Positions 1 through 11,295 of a DNA stretch of 60,000 bases are shown piece after piece (position 1 is the stretch's first letter; every line of letters begins with the position of its first letter). A model generated the notes under the pieces. The model saw only the letters and a program-made list of their open reading frames with translations, did no database searches and had not been told where the DNA came from. The translations under genes and the position numbers were made by a program. Source of the DNA: Cryptomeria japonica (Eukaryota > Streptophyta > Pinopsida > Cupressales > Cupressaceae); contig NC_081408.1 of NCBI RefSeq assembly GCF_030272615.1, forward strand, positions 310,166,383-310,226,382, written 5' to 3'.

Positions 1-2
1 CA

Positions 3-182
3 AAGCATATATCTATAAAGTATCATTATCTCAGAGAAGAAGTTCAAGAGAAGAAAGTTGTGCTGGAATATATCAGTTCAAAGGAGCAATTAGTAGACAT
101 TTTCACAAAGCCATTGCCAAGGGACACTTTTGAGTATCTCACAAGCAAGTTAGGGGTCCTACCCCTATCTTCTACTCACTGA
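3..182 (+). CDS. Copia RNase H C-terminus (element A, cut by window start)
   Basis: The first 60 codons read as the end of a Copia pol polyprotein. They include the motif KHISIKYHYL, then VDIFTKPLPRDTFEYL and a terminal LGVLPLSSTH before TGA. This is the usual C-terminus of the Copia RNase H domain, which removes the RNA strand during cDNA synthesis. The frame is open from the window edge, so the rest of the element lies to the left. A 3' UTR, a polypurine tract and an LTR follow, in the right order for a + strand element. Confidence 0.9.
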   Translation, partial: KHISIKYHYLREEVQEKKVVLEYISSKEQLVDIFTKPLPRDTFEYLTSKLGVLPLSSTH

Positions 183-663
183 CCGAGTTTGGTGAAAGCA
201 TCAATTCGATGAATCTACAGAATATTATGTGTGGATTGATGTTAATTTACACACTTTAGAAGGTTTTCTAAAGTTGTGAGGAAATAGTGAATAGAGACAA
301 GTTGCTCTGACCAAGACTAAGATGATATATAGAAAGGCAAATCACTTCATAGAGGAAGCAATCATGATTTAGCTCTTTTACTTTTTGGCATTTTTGTCAA
401 AGGGGGAGAAGACTAAATGGTAAAATCCTAAATGAAGATAACAGAAGACTAATAACAGGGGGAGATTACTGCAACAAGGAGAAGACTAAATGCAAGACAA
501 TAGCTCAGAAGCCTAATAACAAAGGGAGAAGACTTCAAAAGATTTTAACAGCTCAAGGATAATAGGACAAGTCTAACAACAATCTGAATCCAAATCAATT
601 TGAATATCTTGTTGGTATTACTATTTAATTGTTGGTTTTGCCATCAATGCCAAAGGGGGAGAT
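183..663 (+). other. 3' UTR of Copia A with polypurine tract
   Basis: This is non-coding sequence between the pol stop and the LTR. The polypurine tract that primes plus-strand DNA is AAAGGGGGAGAT at 652-663, directly before the LTR. Three similar G-rich tracts lie upstream near 394, 459 and 521, so the region looks like a ladder of tract copies. Confidence 0.75.
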
Positions 664-2135
664 TGTTGGCATTTCAGTAGAAAGAAAGATTGTTGATATT
701 CAATAAGGATATTGAGAAGGTTGTTGAAGATTATTGATATAACTGAAGAAGGATGATAACTAACTTCTTAACATTATTTTGTCATTGATGTCAAGAAATT
801 GATTATCTGATTCAGTATGATGTTGCCATATCTTGAGAAGATTGATTTGAGGAGAATTAAGATGTCGATAAAAGACACAGAAAGAATGTGATGAATAAGA
901 GGAGGAATAAGTTATTCAATGGGAAACTATTACTGAGTTAGACAATGATGAGATCATGATGTTTAGATTGTTTTGATATCCTACATATATTTTTGATTGT
1001 AAGATTAATACTATACTATGTCACCGAGCAAAGAACCTAGTCAGTAAAACCCTAAGGTTATCGATATCGGTTAATGAAGGCGAAATGTCTACTGAGTAAA
1101 GTTTAGTATTTACTGAGTTGCAATCGAGTTATGATAGTGCGCATTGGATGGATAAAAGCATTATTTAATGAAGGACAATGATTAGCTAGAGATGTATAAA
1201 TGATTGGTATGTCGTGCATAAAGTTTGTTAAGGATCTATAGCAAAGGAAAATTGACAGGAAGATCTACAACGTAGATTGAACCACAATAGCCTTGTGCAA
1301 GTTCCAAGAAAGGAATGCAAGTCCCTAGGCAAGGTAAAACATTTTTAGATCGAAGGATACATTGAACCTAGTCAAGTTTGAAGATTTGATGGCTAAGATT
1401 GATCATGGGAAATGTGATCAAGGAGATTTAGTGGTTAGCAATTGTTTATAAATAAGGATCTGTTAATAAACAATATATGCAGGCAAGTGTAAGCACAAGG
1501 ATGCTACATAGTTATTACCAAGCACAAAAGCTTGAAGACCTATTTGAATAACAGAGTAGAGAGCCCAACAGAGGGACAAGATAAGTCTTATGACTAGATT
1601 GTTTTGAGCAAATAAGAATCTGCTTTAGCATTTTAGATGTGAAGTTGCAGATATATTTTTATTACTGTTATTTTGTAAGTGACAGAAAATCTCTTAACCG
1701 AGTGGACTTAACAGTCTTATTTGTAAACCCTCTAGCAAGGTAACATTCTAAATGAGTGTTTGAAATCCTTTGACAAGGTCACTTCTAACAAATTGAAGAT
1801 CCTAACAGATCTAAGGGAAATCCCTTAACCGGGTCACATCTAGTAATGTGTTTGTAATCTTTAACAGGATTTTTTTTTAACTGAGCATACTCTAGAAGAG
1901 TATATTTCTTAGTGGGTCCAAAATCCCACAGTGGTTTTTCCCTATTTGGGTTTCCACATTAAATCTGGTGTTATGATGATTATATGTTTATGAGTTTGCA
2001 TGTTTAGCAGTTTTTGGTTATATTGCTAAAGTATAAGTTACCGAGGTTGAATCTGTTGATTTCATGGAAGATTAAGTTTGTATGATTCACACCCCCCCCT
2101 CTCATCTTGTTAGCTATTAGCATCTTTACTTTACA
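664..2135 (+). repeat. LTR of Copia A
   Basis: Begins TGTTGGCATT right after the polypurine tract and ends TTTACA right before a primer-site-like sequence. Close to its end it has the C-rich block (near 2090) seen in the other Copia LTRs here. Its position after pol makes it the 3' LTR of A, about 1.47 kb. The partner LTR is outside the window, so age and target duplication cannot be judged. Confidence 0.7.
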
Positions 2136-2150
2136 ATTAGTATCAAAACT
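2136..2150 (+). other. decayed primer-binding site after LTR A
   Basis: ATTAGTATCAAAACT matches the initiator-Met-type Copia primer site ATTGGTATCAGAGCT with G-to-A changes. A primer site normally follows a 5' LTR, but this LTR also ends an upstream element. The simplest reading is an LTR shared by two internal regions, as left by unequal recombination. The new internal region is lost after about 20 bp at the junction with B. Confidence 0.55.
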
Positions 2151-2155
2151 ATCAA

Positions 2156-3294
2156 ATAAGATGATACTCTGTAGTAGTATGTGAAAATAGTTACAATACG
2201 AAATGCACCAGCATTCAGGCATATTGCCTAAAGCTTACAACTCAAGATACAATAACCCAAAAGGCTACAACTGTTAGGGAAGTCTCACTAACTTACAACA
2301 AGATTCAAACTACAATCCAGGAGGAATGAATCACAATAATAGCATCTGCTAATGCTTGATGATAGTTTTGATTAAGCACATTTGTCTGTTATGCATCACC
2401 AATCTCTTCTCAATACACCACACTAAAAGATGAATCCTTTTGTTCATGCATACTCCACTCTTTGATAATGTAGACACAACTTTGATACACAAATTACATG
2501 ACTATACCACCTATTTATACAAATCATCAATCTTAACAACATGGTCAGCCAAACCCTTAACATATAATTACAAAGTTACATCACACAATATAAAGATCGA
2601 CCACCAAATGAATATAATGATATACATGACATAACATGGACCCAAATAAAAATTTCCAAATGCTCATTGCCACTGGTAATCATGCCAAGATCAACCACAA
2701 CACGTTACACCACCAAGAGAACTACATAACACAAAGAACATCACCAAATTAGCACAATCACCAAAAACTCACACAACAATCAATGTAGATCATCAAGATA
2801 AATAGAACATAATTAGGAAACACCAACAAGGATGTTAGAATCATTAGTAATAGTTTCACCAACACTACTTATCAAATCTTCATCAATCAACATCTGAAAC
2901 TTAAGAATACTCAAAAACAACAATTGTCATGAAGAAAGATAACTTGTAGAGCAACAAATCACAAAGAATCTAAAATGAAGATACATAAGACCATCCCAGA
3001 CAATCTCCCAAAATCTCAGCTCAAGATCTAATCACACTAGAATATACTAGAGGAAATACCGAACTCTGTAAAGTACTGATTAGAAAAACAAATTGCAAAC
3101 TGGATCATATGATATGATTAATTAAGCTTTCTAGATCACCAAAACCAATATAGAAAGATATAATGATACTATAAATACTCCATATACCAAACCATGATCC
3201 CAATAAACCAATCTAGAAATACAAGAATAATAAATCACCAGAATATGTTCACGTCAATGACAACAACATAGCCTAGATGCAACAATGTTCAACA
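2156..3294 (-). repeat. 3' LTR of Copia B, truncated
   Basis: Aligns with 8041-9027. It ends TTCAACA on the + strand, beside the polypurine tract. The left end starts abruptly at ATAAGATGAT, which is internal to the other LTR copy. It keeps about 145 bp (roughly 2865-3005) that the right copy lacks near 8755. A TATA-like TATAAATA reads on the minus strand at 2512-2519. Confidence 0.85.
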
Positions 3295-3596
3295 ATCTCC
3301 CCCTTTGGAATTGATGGCAACATGTGAACGTGAAAAACAATTAATGCAAAGAAAGATAACATCTATAATAGACTCCCCCTAAGATTAAGAAGATAAAACA
3401 TTTTTTCATATGCTTCTTTCCCCCTTTGACAACAATGCGAAAGATTCAAAAAATAGAAAACCAAACTCTCCTCCTTAGACAAATCGTGATTCTCTCTCCC
3501 ATATTGACTACTCTAACAGAGTAGCAACACCACCTCATAAATCTGGATAAAGAGATAAGACTTTGAAGTCAATTGGATTGATGCAACTCAATGCAT
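3295..3596 (-). other. polypurine tract and 3' UTR of Copia B
   Basis: On the minus strand the tract reads CCAAAGGGGGAGAT at 3308-3295, directly before the LTR. The stretch up to 3596 is non-coding and holds two further G-rich tracts near 3375 and 3420. Confidence 0.75.
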
Positions 3597-5100
3597 CTAG
3601 TTCTTGTTAGGAGGTGTGGATACCCCTAACTTGTCTCTCAAATAGACAAATATATCTACAGGCAAAGGCTTAGTAAAAATATCAACAATTTGTTCCTTTG
3701 TAGATTCATATTCCAACTTCACTTACTCTTCACTAACTTTTTCTCTCAAGAAATGATATTTGATTGATACAAGTTTAGTCTTCGAATGTTGCACCGGGTT
3801 CTTTAACATATTAATAGTACTAGAATTATCACAATATATGACAATAGGCTCATCATAGATAAATTTGATATCCTTCAACATTTGCTTGATCTAAACTACT
3901 TGAGTGCAGTTACTAGTAGCAACAATGTACTCAACTTTAGCAGTAGATAGGGAAACTGAATCCTATTTCTTACTTGCCCATGAAACCAATTGCTTACCTA
4001 AAAAGAATGCACCACCGAAGGTACTCTTTTGGTCATCAACATCACTAGCCCAATCAACATCAATGTAAGAACATAACATGAAATCATCATTCCTCAGAAA
4101 CAACAAACCATAATCCACAGTTCCTTTCACGTATCTAAATATCCTTTTTACAACAATGACATGACTCTCTATTGGATCATCTTGATATCTAGCACCCATG
4201 CACACAACATGCTTAATGTCAGGTCTAGTCTGAGTAAGATATAGTAGTCCACCAGCCATAGATCTTTATAAATAGTGGTCAGCTTTCAGAGATTCATAAT
4301 TTTTAGATAATTTTTAGCTAGTCACCATAGGAGTTCCAACTAGTTTGGAGTCATCTAACCCAAACTTCTTGAACAATTCCTTCACATATTTAGTTTGAGA
4401 TACAAAAATACGTTTTCCAAATTGTGAAATCTACAAACCTAATAAAAATTTCATCTATCCTATCATAGACATCTCAATTTTTTTTTGCATATCACCAACA
4501 AACTTCATTCTCAAGTTATCATGTCCTCTAAAAATAATATCGTCAACAAAGACTTCAACAATCAAAATATTATCATTCTCAATCTTAAAATATAGATTAC
4601 TATATGTAGTACCTTTATTAAATCCCATTTTCAGCAAATACTTATCCAAACTAGCATACCAAGATCTAGGGGCTTGTTTCAATCCATAAAGAGATTTCTT
4701 CAATTTGCATACCATGTCTCCATCATCTGATAATGAAAATCCATCAGGTTTCTCAATGTATACATCTTCCTCAAGATCACTATTCAAAAAGGCTGACTTG
4801 ACATCCATTTGATAAAACTTGAAATATATATAGGTAGCATATTCAAGCAATAGTATAACGACTTCAAATCTAGATACCAGAGAAAAAGTCTCCTCAAAAT
4901 CAATCCATTCTTTCTATGAATATCCTTTGCATACCAATCTTTCTTTATTTTTGACAACTTCACTGACTTCATTCAATTTGTTCTTGAATACCCATTTAGT
5001 ACCAATCACATTCTTATCTTTAGGTCTAGGCACAAGTTCCCATGTGTTATTCTTTTCAATCTGATTCAATTCTTCTTCCATATCCCTTATCTAATTGTCA
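3597..5100 (-). pseudogene. Copia B reverse transcriptase and RNase H
   Basis: Broken minus-strand coding region. The RT part (about 4455-4850) shows MDVKSAFLNSDLEEDVYIEK, then LYGLKQAPRSWY, and the catalytic segment VFVDDIIF with both aspartates. The RNase H part (3963-4259 and on to 3597) shows LLYLTQTRPDI, DVDWASDVDDQKST and a terminal LGVSTPPNKN. Stops and frame changes separate the pieces, so no enzyme can be made. Upstream of RT the fold entry region (about 4860-5100) is readable but shifted in frame. Confidence 0.88.
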
Positions 5101-5252
5101 TCTTTGCAAGCTTCAACAAAATCTTTGGGTTCAATTTTGGAAATCAAACACACCTCTTCAACAACTAGACTTCTTCTAGTCATCACACCTTTATTTTTAT
5201 CACCAATAATTTGGTTTTTTGAATGATTCAATCTTATATACCTCAAAATCTT

Positions 5253-6399
5253 CTAATTACTCCAACTTTCAAGTTCTTGCACCTCTTCACTAGCAACAAC
5301 AACATTTGGGTCAATAGTCTCTATTGGATCATTCTGCTTCAATTGTTTAGTTTGAATAGGCATTAGAACAACATGTCGATTGTCATCATACCCATATGCT
5401 CTTATCTCCTCTCCAAGGTTCTCATCAGCTTTTACATTTGCACTTTCTTCTATCTTTCTTAGTCTCTTATTATAGCACCAGTAGGCTTTTCTCTTTGTTG
5501 AACATCTCAAGAAAATTCCTTCATCAATTCTTGCATCAAATTTTCCTATATCCTTACCTCTCTTGATGTCACACCTACTACCAAAATTTTTGAAATATCT
5601 CACAGTAGGAACATGACCAGACCATAGTTCATAAGGAGTCTTACTAGTATCACCTTTTATATGAACTCAGTTAAATGTGTAAACAACAGTGCTAATATCT
5701 TCTCTCTAATAGATTTTTGGAACATTCCCTTTAATTAGCATAGTCCTAGCAGCATCCAAAATATGCATGTTCTTCCTTTCAATAACTCCATTCTATTCTG
5801 GGGTTCTAGGTGAAGATAATTGTCATCTAATCCCATGCTTCTCACAGAATGAGTCAAACTCACTGGAACAAAATTCTCCCCCTCTATCAGATCTCAGATA
5901 TTTCACCTTTAATCCCGTCTCAGTCTCAACCTTTTCTTTGAATATCTTGAATTTGTTATTGATTTCTCCTTCAAAAAGACAACCCACATCATCTTGGTAT
6001 AATCATCAATTAGCAACATAAAATATCTATCACCTTGCACACTTCTAATGTTTGTAGGTCCACATAGGTTAGTATGCACAAGATCTAGCAATTCATTAGA
6101 TGTATATTGCTTTCTCTTGAAATAAATTCTTGCTTTCTCACCCATCTGACATTCCTTATATACCAGATTAACAGGCTTAACAATTTTAGGCAAATATCTA
6201 AAAGCTTGTGTAGAACTGATCTTAATCATTGAATCAAAATTACATAACACATTCCCCTATGCCACAATGAACTTTCATCAATCTGAGCAATCAAGCAACT
6301 TTTCTCACTAGCATTCAAATGAAAGATATTACCTTTAGTCTTAGTTCCAGATGTAATCTCTATACGAGAGGCATTTAAGATGTTGCATTTTCCATTCTT
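5253..6399 (-). pseudogene. Copia B integrase
   Basis: Minus-strand fragments of a Copia integrase. The pre-integrase and zinc region (about 6140-6399) contains CLIAQIDESSLWH and CKECQMG. The catalytic core start reads DLVHTNLCGP and LLIDDYTKMMW with a core aspartate. NGVIERKN, the segment around the catalytic glutamate, lies near 5790. The C-terminal part (5253-5603) has IGKFDARIDEGIFL. Several frameshifts and stops interrupt it. Confidence 0.85.
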
Positions 6400-6402
6400 G
6401 AA

Positions 6403-7071
6403 TTATAAATCATAACTTTTGTCAACCATTTGTCCAACACTTAAAAGATTATGCTTAAAACCTTTAACATACAATACATCATCAGTGTTATGCTTACCAT
6501 CGAAGGAAATAGAACCTCTACCATAGATCACATAGGATTTGTCATCTCTTAATCTTACTATTCCACCATCATATCTTTCCATACTCATAAATTTTCTTTT
6601 ATCATTAGTCATATGATGTGAACAACCACTATCAATCACCCATTCATATTTCTCTTCAACTTTAGTAGCTAAAGATTTCTCCTCAATAGTGCATCTTGTG
6701 CAATCAACATGTACTGATCCATGTTCTTTAATAGCAATAAACACAGCTTCATCTCCTTCTGATTCTTCATCTATAACACCTTCTTTGATAGCATGGTAAT
6801 AATTTTTCTGATGCTTATACTTCCGGTTAGGCTTGTAAGGGTTATCATACTTGACATGCTTTTCATATCTATCATCCTTATGATGCTTATGAAATTTTTC
6901 ATGCCTATCATATTTAGACATTCTCTTCGGGCATCTAGAAGCAAAATGTCCTATCTTATTGCAAGAGAAATATTTGAAAGACAATTTTCCATTATACTTA
7001 CCAGATCCCTTAGGCCATCTTTGGGCAATCAATGCTTCAAGCTCATCCAATTCTCTTTCTTGTTCTTCCAT
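6403..7071 (-). pseudogene. Copia B nucleocapsid zinc knuckle and protease
   Basis: This 222-codon open stretch starts just after a stop in gag. It contains the zinc knuckle CNKIGHFASRC (the first cysteine appears as serine or tyrosine in YFSC), then a basic tract rich in H, K and Y. The retropepsin follows, with the active-site segment WVIDSGCSHHMTND, and then the gag-pre-integrase linker LLSVGQMVDKSYDL. The active-site DSG is intact, but the surrounding polyprotein is not. Confidence 0.9.
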
Positions 7072-7107
7072 CTTGCTTCTCGCTCTTTCATATCTAGATA
7101 TTCTACA

Positions 7108-7785
7108 TTAATTAGGTTCATACTTCTTCTTTCTAGATACAAATTCTCTAAATGTTGTCTCAGACTTTTCATGCGATGCACCAAATTTGCTCAATTCAAA
7201 TGCAACAATCTTTCCAACCAACATATCTCTTGTCATAGTAGTTACACTCTGAATCTCATCAATAGTAGCTACCTTATGTTTGTAAGTAGGAGGCAATTAT
7301 CTCAACATCTTAGCAACAATTTCATCTTCTTCAAGGGTTCCATCGATGCATTTGATACTTAGGACAAGGTCATTCACCTTAGCCATAAAGGAATTTATGT
7401 TCTCATCTTCTCCCATCCTCAACATCTCATACTTCCCTTTCAAACTTTGCAACTTAGCAACTTTTACTTGTTTATCTCCTTTGTAAAAGGACTCAACTTT
7501 CTCCCCAATCTCATGTACATCCTGAAGTCCCATTACATTGGTCATCTCCAAATCAGTTAGGGCACTCAACAATGCTTCCTTAGCTCTAATGTTATTTTCA
7601 GCTTCCTTGATCTCATCAATAGTAACTGGTCCACTCAGAGGAACAAAATAGGCATTATTTATAATCTTCCATTAATCTTCTCCAAGACATCTCAGGTGCA
7701 CCTCCATCTGATTCTTAGATATAGCATAGTTACTTCCATCAAATCTCAGAATCTCTTTCTTAAAGATAACACCACCGGTGGCCAT
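7108..7785 (-). pseudogene. Copia B gag (UBN2-type)
   Basis: The likely start is the ATG at 7785-7783, giving MATGGVIFKKEILRFDGSNY, the usual Copia gag N-terminus. The capsid-like region continues with LLSALTDLEMTNVMG, LKGKYEMLRMGEDENI and LPPTYKHKVATI. In-frame stops occur near 7672 and 7297 and again near 7108, where the next open stretch begins. Gag would form the virus-like particle. Confidence 0.87.
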
Positions 7786-7825
7786 CTCAGATCTTCTCAA
7801 GAAATTAAGATTATTTTGGAGAACT

Positions 7826-7841
7826 GGGATCTGATACCAAT
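7826..7841 (-). other. primer-binding site of Copia B
   Basis: On the minus strand it reads ATTGGTATCAGATCCC, next to the inner end of the 5' LTR. It matches the initiator-Met-tRNA type site with one change in the core (AGAT for AGAG). Confidence 0.85.
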
Positions 7842-9027
7842 TGTTGGCAACAACAATGAAGGAAAATTGAGAGGGGGGGTGAATCAACTTTCATCTGATC
7901 TACAAACTTAACCACAAATAAATATCTGATAAACTGTAGCAACAACATAGATAAGAAAATTGACAGCACAACACACAACACCAATAATTTGATGTGGAAA
8001 ATCTATTTAAGGGAAAAACCATAGTGGGAACCTACCCACAATAAGATGATACTCTATAGTAGTATGTTAAAATAATTACAATGGGGAATGCACCAACATT
8101 CAGGCACACTGCCTAGAGCTTACAACTCAAGATACAATAAGCTAGAAGGCTACAACCCTCAAGGAAATCTCACTGAATTACAACAAGAATCAGACTATAA
8201 TGCTTAAGGAATGAACTACAATAATAGTATTTGCTAATGCCTGATGATATTTTTGGTTAAGCACATTTCTCTACTCTGCAACACCAATCTCTGCTCTATA
8301 ACACCACATTGAAAGATGAATCCTTTTGTTTGCATATACACCACTCTCTGATAATGTAGACACAACCTTGATACACAAATTACATGACTATACCACCTAT
8401 TTATACAAATCATCAATCTTGACAACATGGTCGGCCAAACCCTCAACATATAATTACAAAGTTACATCACACAATACAAAGATCAACCACTAGACCAATA
8501 TAATGATATACACGACATAAAATGGACCCAAATCAAATTTCCAAATGCTCATCACCACCTGTAATCATGCCAAGATCAACCCCAACACGCTACACCACCG
8601 GGAAAACCACATAACATGAAGAACATCACCAGATCAACAAAATCACCAAAAAATTGCACAACTATCTATGCAAATCATCAAGAAAATAAGAACACAATTA
8701 TACAACACCAACAAGGACATTAGAATCATTAGTAATAGTTGCACCAAAACAATCTCCCAAAATCTCAGCTCAAGATCTGATTACACTGGAATATATCGAA
8801 GGAAATAGCAAACTCTGCAAAGCATTGATCATAAAAACAAACTGCAAACTAGATCATATGATATGATCAATTAAGCTAATATAGAAGGATATAATGATGC
8901 TATAGATACTCCATATATAGAAAACTATTATCTCAATAAACCAATTTGCAAACACAAGAATAATAAATCACTAGAATATGTTGACATCAATGACAACAAC
9001 ATATCCTAGTTGCAAAAATGTCCAACA
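7842..9027 (-). repeat. 5' LTR of Copia B
   Basis: TGTTGGCAAC at the inner edge and GTCCAACA at the outer edge on the + strand give the TG...CA ends. It carries the G-rich block near 7871 that corresponds to the C-rich LTR end on the sense strand. The 5 bp outside the right end are GTTCA. Confidence 0.88.
8398..8405 (-). promoter_or_regulatory. TATA-like box in the 5' LTR of Copia B
   Basis: The minus strand reads TATAAATA within GTATAAATAGGTGG. The same box is kept in the 3' LTR at 2512-2519. The position inside the LTR fits a Copia promoter, but no transcript evidence is available. Confidence 0.5.
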
Positions 9028-10117
9028 GTTCAAAAACAAGGGATACAGATCCAAAAAATGAAACTACTAACTTGTTGCAAGAACTTGGAGCTCAATTCTT
9101 TTTATTTTATTGTATGCTTATGTTTGGTAGCATAAATCATACTTTCTTTTCTCGAAGGAAATAAACTCTTGCTTGACTATTTGGTGCTTTGCACATTTTT
9201 TTGTTATTTGTCCTAGAATATTTTCAAAGTATCCTCTCCCCTTGCCTTCACAAAATCTAGGTGCAAGAAAACTCATAAGATTATTTATTAGGAGAGGCTT
9301 CTTTTTGTGTTTCACCACCCCTTGGCTTGACCTTGAAAGGTATTTCATTCTAGCCGCTATATAAAAAGGGTGAGAGTGAAATTTGTAGCTGAAACCTACT
9401 AACTATGTTGATGATGTTAATTAAAATATGAGTTGCAACCATATTGAGTTGAGTAGAGTCTTAAGTGTCTCAACTCCAAATGTATATAGATGGGTGTCCC
9501 CCAATCAAACTAAGAACCTTTGTGTTTAGAATCTTTAGCTATGTCTTCAAATATATTGGTGCAAGCGATGTGCATTGTGCCCTAATATTACTCACCATTT
9601 GTATCTCCTTTAGTTGAGGCAAAAAATTTCAAGTTACATAGGCTAATTGCAGCCTCCAAAAAGAGGGTGATTTGGTTATACCTCTAGACCTAGGGAATCC
9701 TACATGTCCTTCTCTCAAAGGATAATAGTTTCATGCACTAACATTATGAGATACCAAGTGTGGGCCTAATCTATTTTGATATTTGTACTTGACATTTAGG
9801 TTGTAAAGAGTCTCTGAATTATATTCATTTGTGAAATACCAATATAAATTTGGGTTTTCTGGCCTACAAACATACACTTCAAAGAGAATCAAAGTTAGAG
9901 TCAACAACTTATTGTATTTTGTGTTTTTGATTGCCTATCAAACCAATCAAAATTGAGCTCAAAACTTAGAAAATCTAGAATTGTGCATTTATTAAATTTG
10001 TTGTACATACGTTGAAATTAGTTTTACATGCATTGGAAACATTGTTGTGTTTTCCAAAATAAAATATGCATATGTTAGCAAGAGACATTGTATAAGTGTA
10101 GATAAGTGTATGGGAGT
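9028..10117. other. no gene recognised
   Basis: AT-rich sequence without a convincing open frame, repeat structure or family motif on either strand. The short open frames near 9120-9360 have no recognisable domain. It could be the continuation of the internal region of element A beyond B, but nothing in it confirms that. Confidence 0.6.
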
Positions 10118-11227
10118 TGTCATTGATGGCAACCCAACTCAGAGATTCCATCCAGATTGTATAAATTCATCCTACCAAAACTATGAAGTCCAACATTGCT
10201 TGTCTACAAGGTGGAACATAGTATTTGACAACATGAGAGTATTTTGAGTATAATTTGAATTTGGTTGCACATTTTACTTTGTGGTGATACAGGTAGTTGG
10301 CTGGATGTCTAGAGTAGCTTATTACAAAATCTTAGCCTCCGATGTTGTTTTCCGTGGATGATTGAAGATTTGATATTTGACATTTCAGGAAGAACGATTC
10401 TATTTGACTGACTAATGATGTAGCGTATTGTGCAAAATTATTGGAATGATTTTGGTGATTAATTTTGCATTTGATGTTTCTTGGGCGACATGTGGGAAAT
10501 ATGCAATCAATTTGTTTTGGTCCACATATGCATTGGTGATCGGATTCCGTTGACACATCTTACACATTTCATAGTTTACAAGTGTTCTTAAAGATGACTT
10601 CTTAGTGAGATAAATTAATATTACAGATACATATAAGAGTTTGGAAAGTTCATATTAAATATTGGAGAGTGTGAGAGTGTTGTGTATGTGTGATTGTGTG
10701 TTGTTCCATGTGTGAAAATGAAGGACTTTTTGTCTGGATTAAAGCATATCAGCAGAACAGAGTAGAGAGTCTTAGAGCGGTGAGACATTTTTATTTTATG
10801 CTTAAAGTGGAACTATCTGAGGAATTTATAGATGCTAATTTATAGTTAAATATTGTTGATAAATATTTTAATTCCTCTATAAGGTAGTGATCCTTCCCTA
10901 AGGGTTGTAGCCCTTATGAATTTCATTTGAATTGAGAAGTGAGCTCTAGGCAATGTACCTGAATGCATGTACATTCTTATATAAACTTTTCACATACTTC
11001 TAACAGAGTATTATCTTACTGTGAGCAGGATTCCCACCGTGTTTTTTCCCTTGAATAGGTTTTCCACGTACAAAATCTTTGTGTTATGGTGGTACTTTTG
11101 TGTGTGTTTTATTTATGCTTATCTCTCTTATTTATTTGCATTAAATGGTTTGAAGAACTAGTTAAGAAATTTAAAAATTATAGAATACTGATTCACCTCA
11201 CCCTCTTAGTGTTCATTGATTCCAACA
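10118..11227 (+). repeat. 5' LTR of Copia-like element C (left end approximate)
   Basis: The right end, TTCCAACA, is fixed by the primer site that follows. The left end is placed at TGTCATTGATGGCAA because LTR F (minus strand, from 36120) begins with the same 15 bases. The body has the usual Copia LTR landmarks: the phrase around 11030 (ATTCCCACCGTG) and a pyrimidine-rich block near 11200. Confidence 0.7.
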
Positions 11228-11242
11228 ATTGGTATCAGAGCC
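11228..11242 (+). other. primer-binding site of element C
   Basis: ATTGGTATCAGAGCC directly follows the LTR and matches the initiator-Met-tRNA type site used by most plant Copia elements. Confidence 0.92.
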
Positions 11243-11295
11243 TAGTTCATCAAAGGAAGCCTAATATCTTGAGGAAGATCCAAGAAGGGGAATCA

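Larger units (their letters stand above)
2156..9027 (-). mobile_element. Copia LTR retrotransposon B, decayed
   Basis: Two related LTRs (2156-3294 and 7842-9027) flank a minus-strand gag-protease-integrase-RT-RNase H region with a primer site and a polypurine tract, the classic Copia order. The left (3') LTR lacks about 199 bp that the right LTR has at 7842-8040, so the insertion edge is lost and no target duplication can be checked. The coding region has many stops and frameshifts. Confidence 0.9.

Noticed and set aside
6793-7362. 189-codon open frame on the + strand
   Set aside because: It is antisense to the gag and zinc-knuckle region of Copia B and shows no domain.
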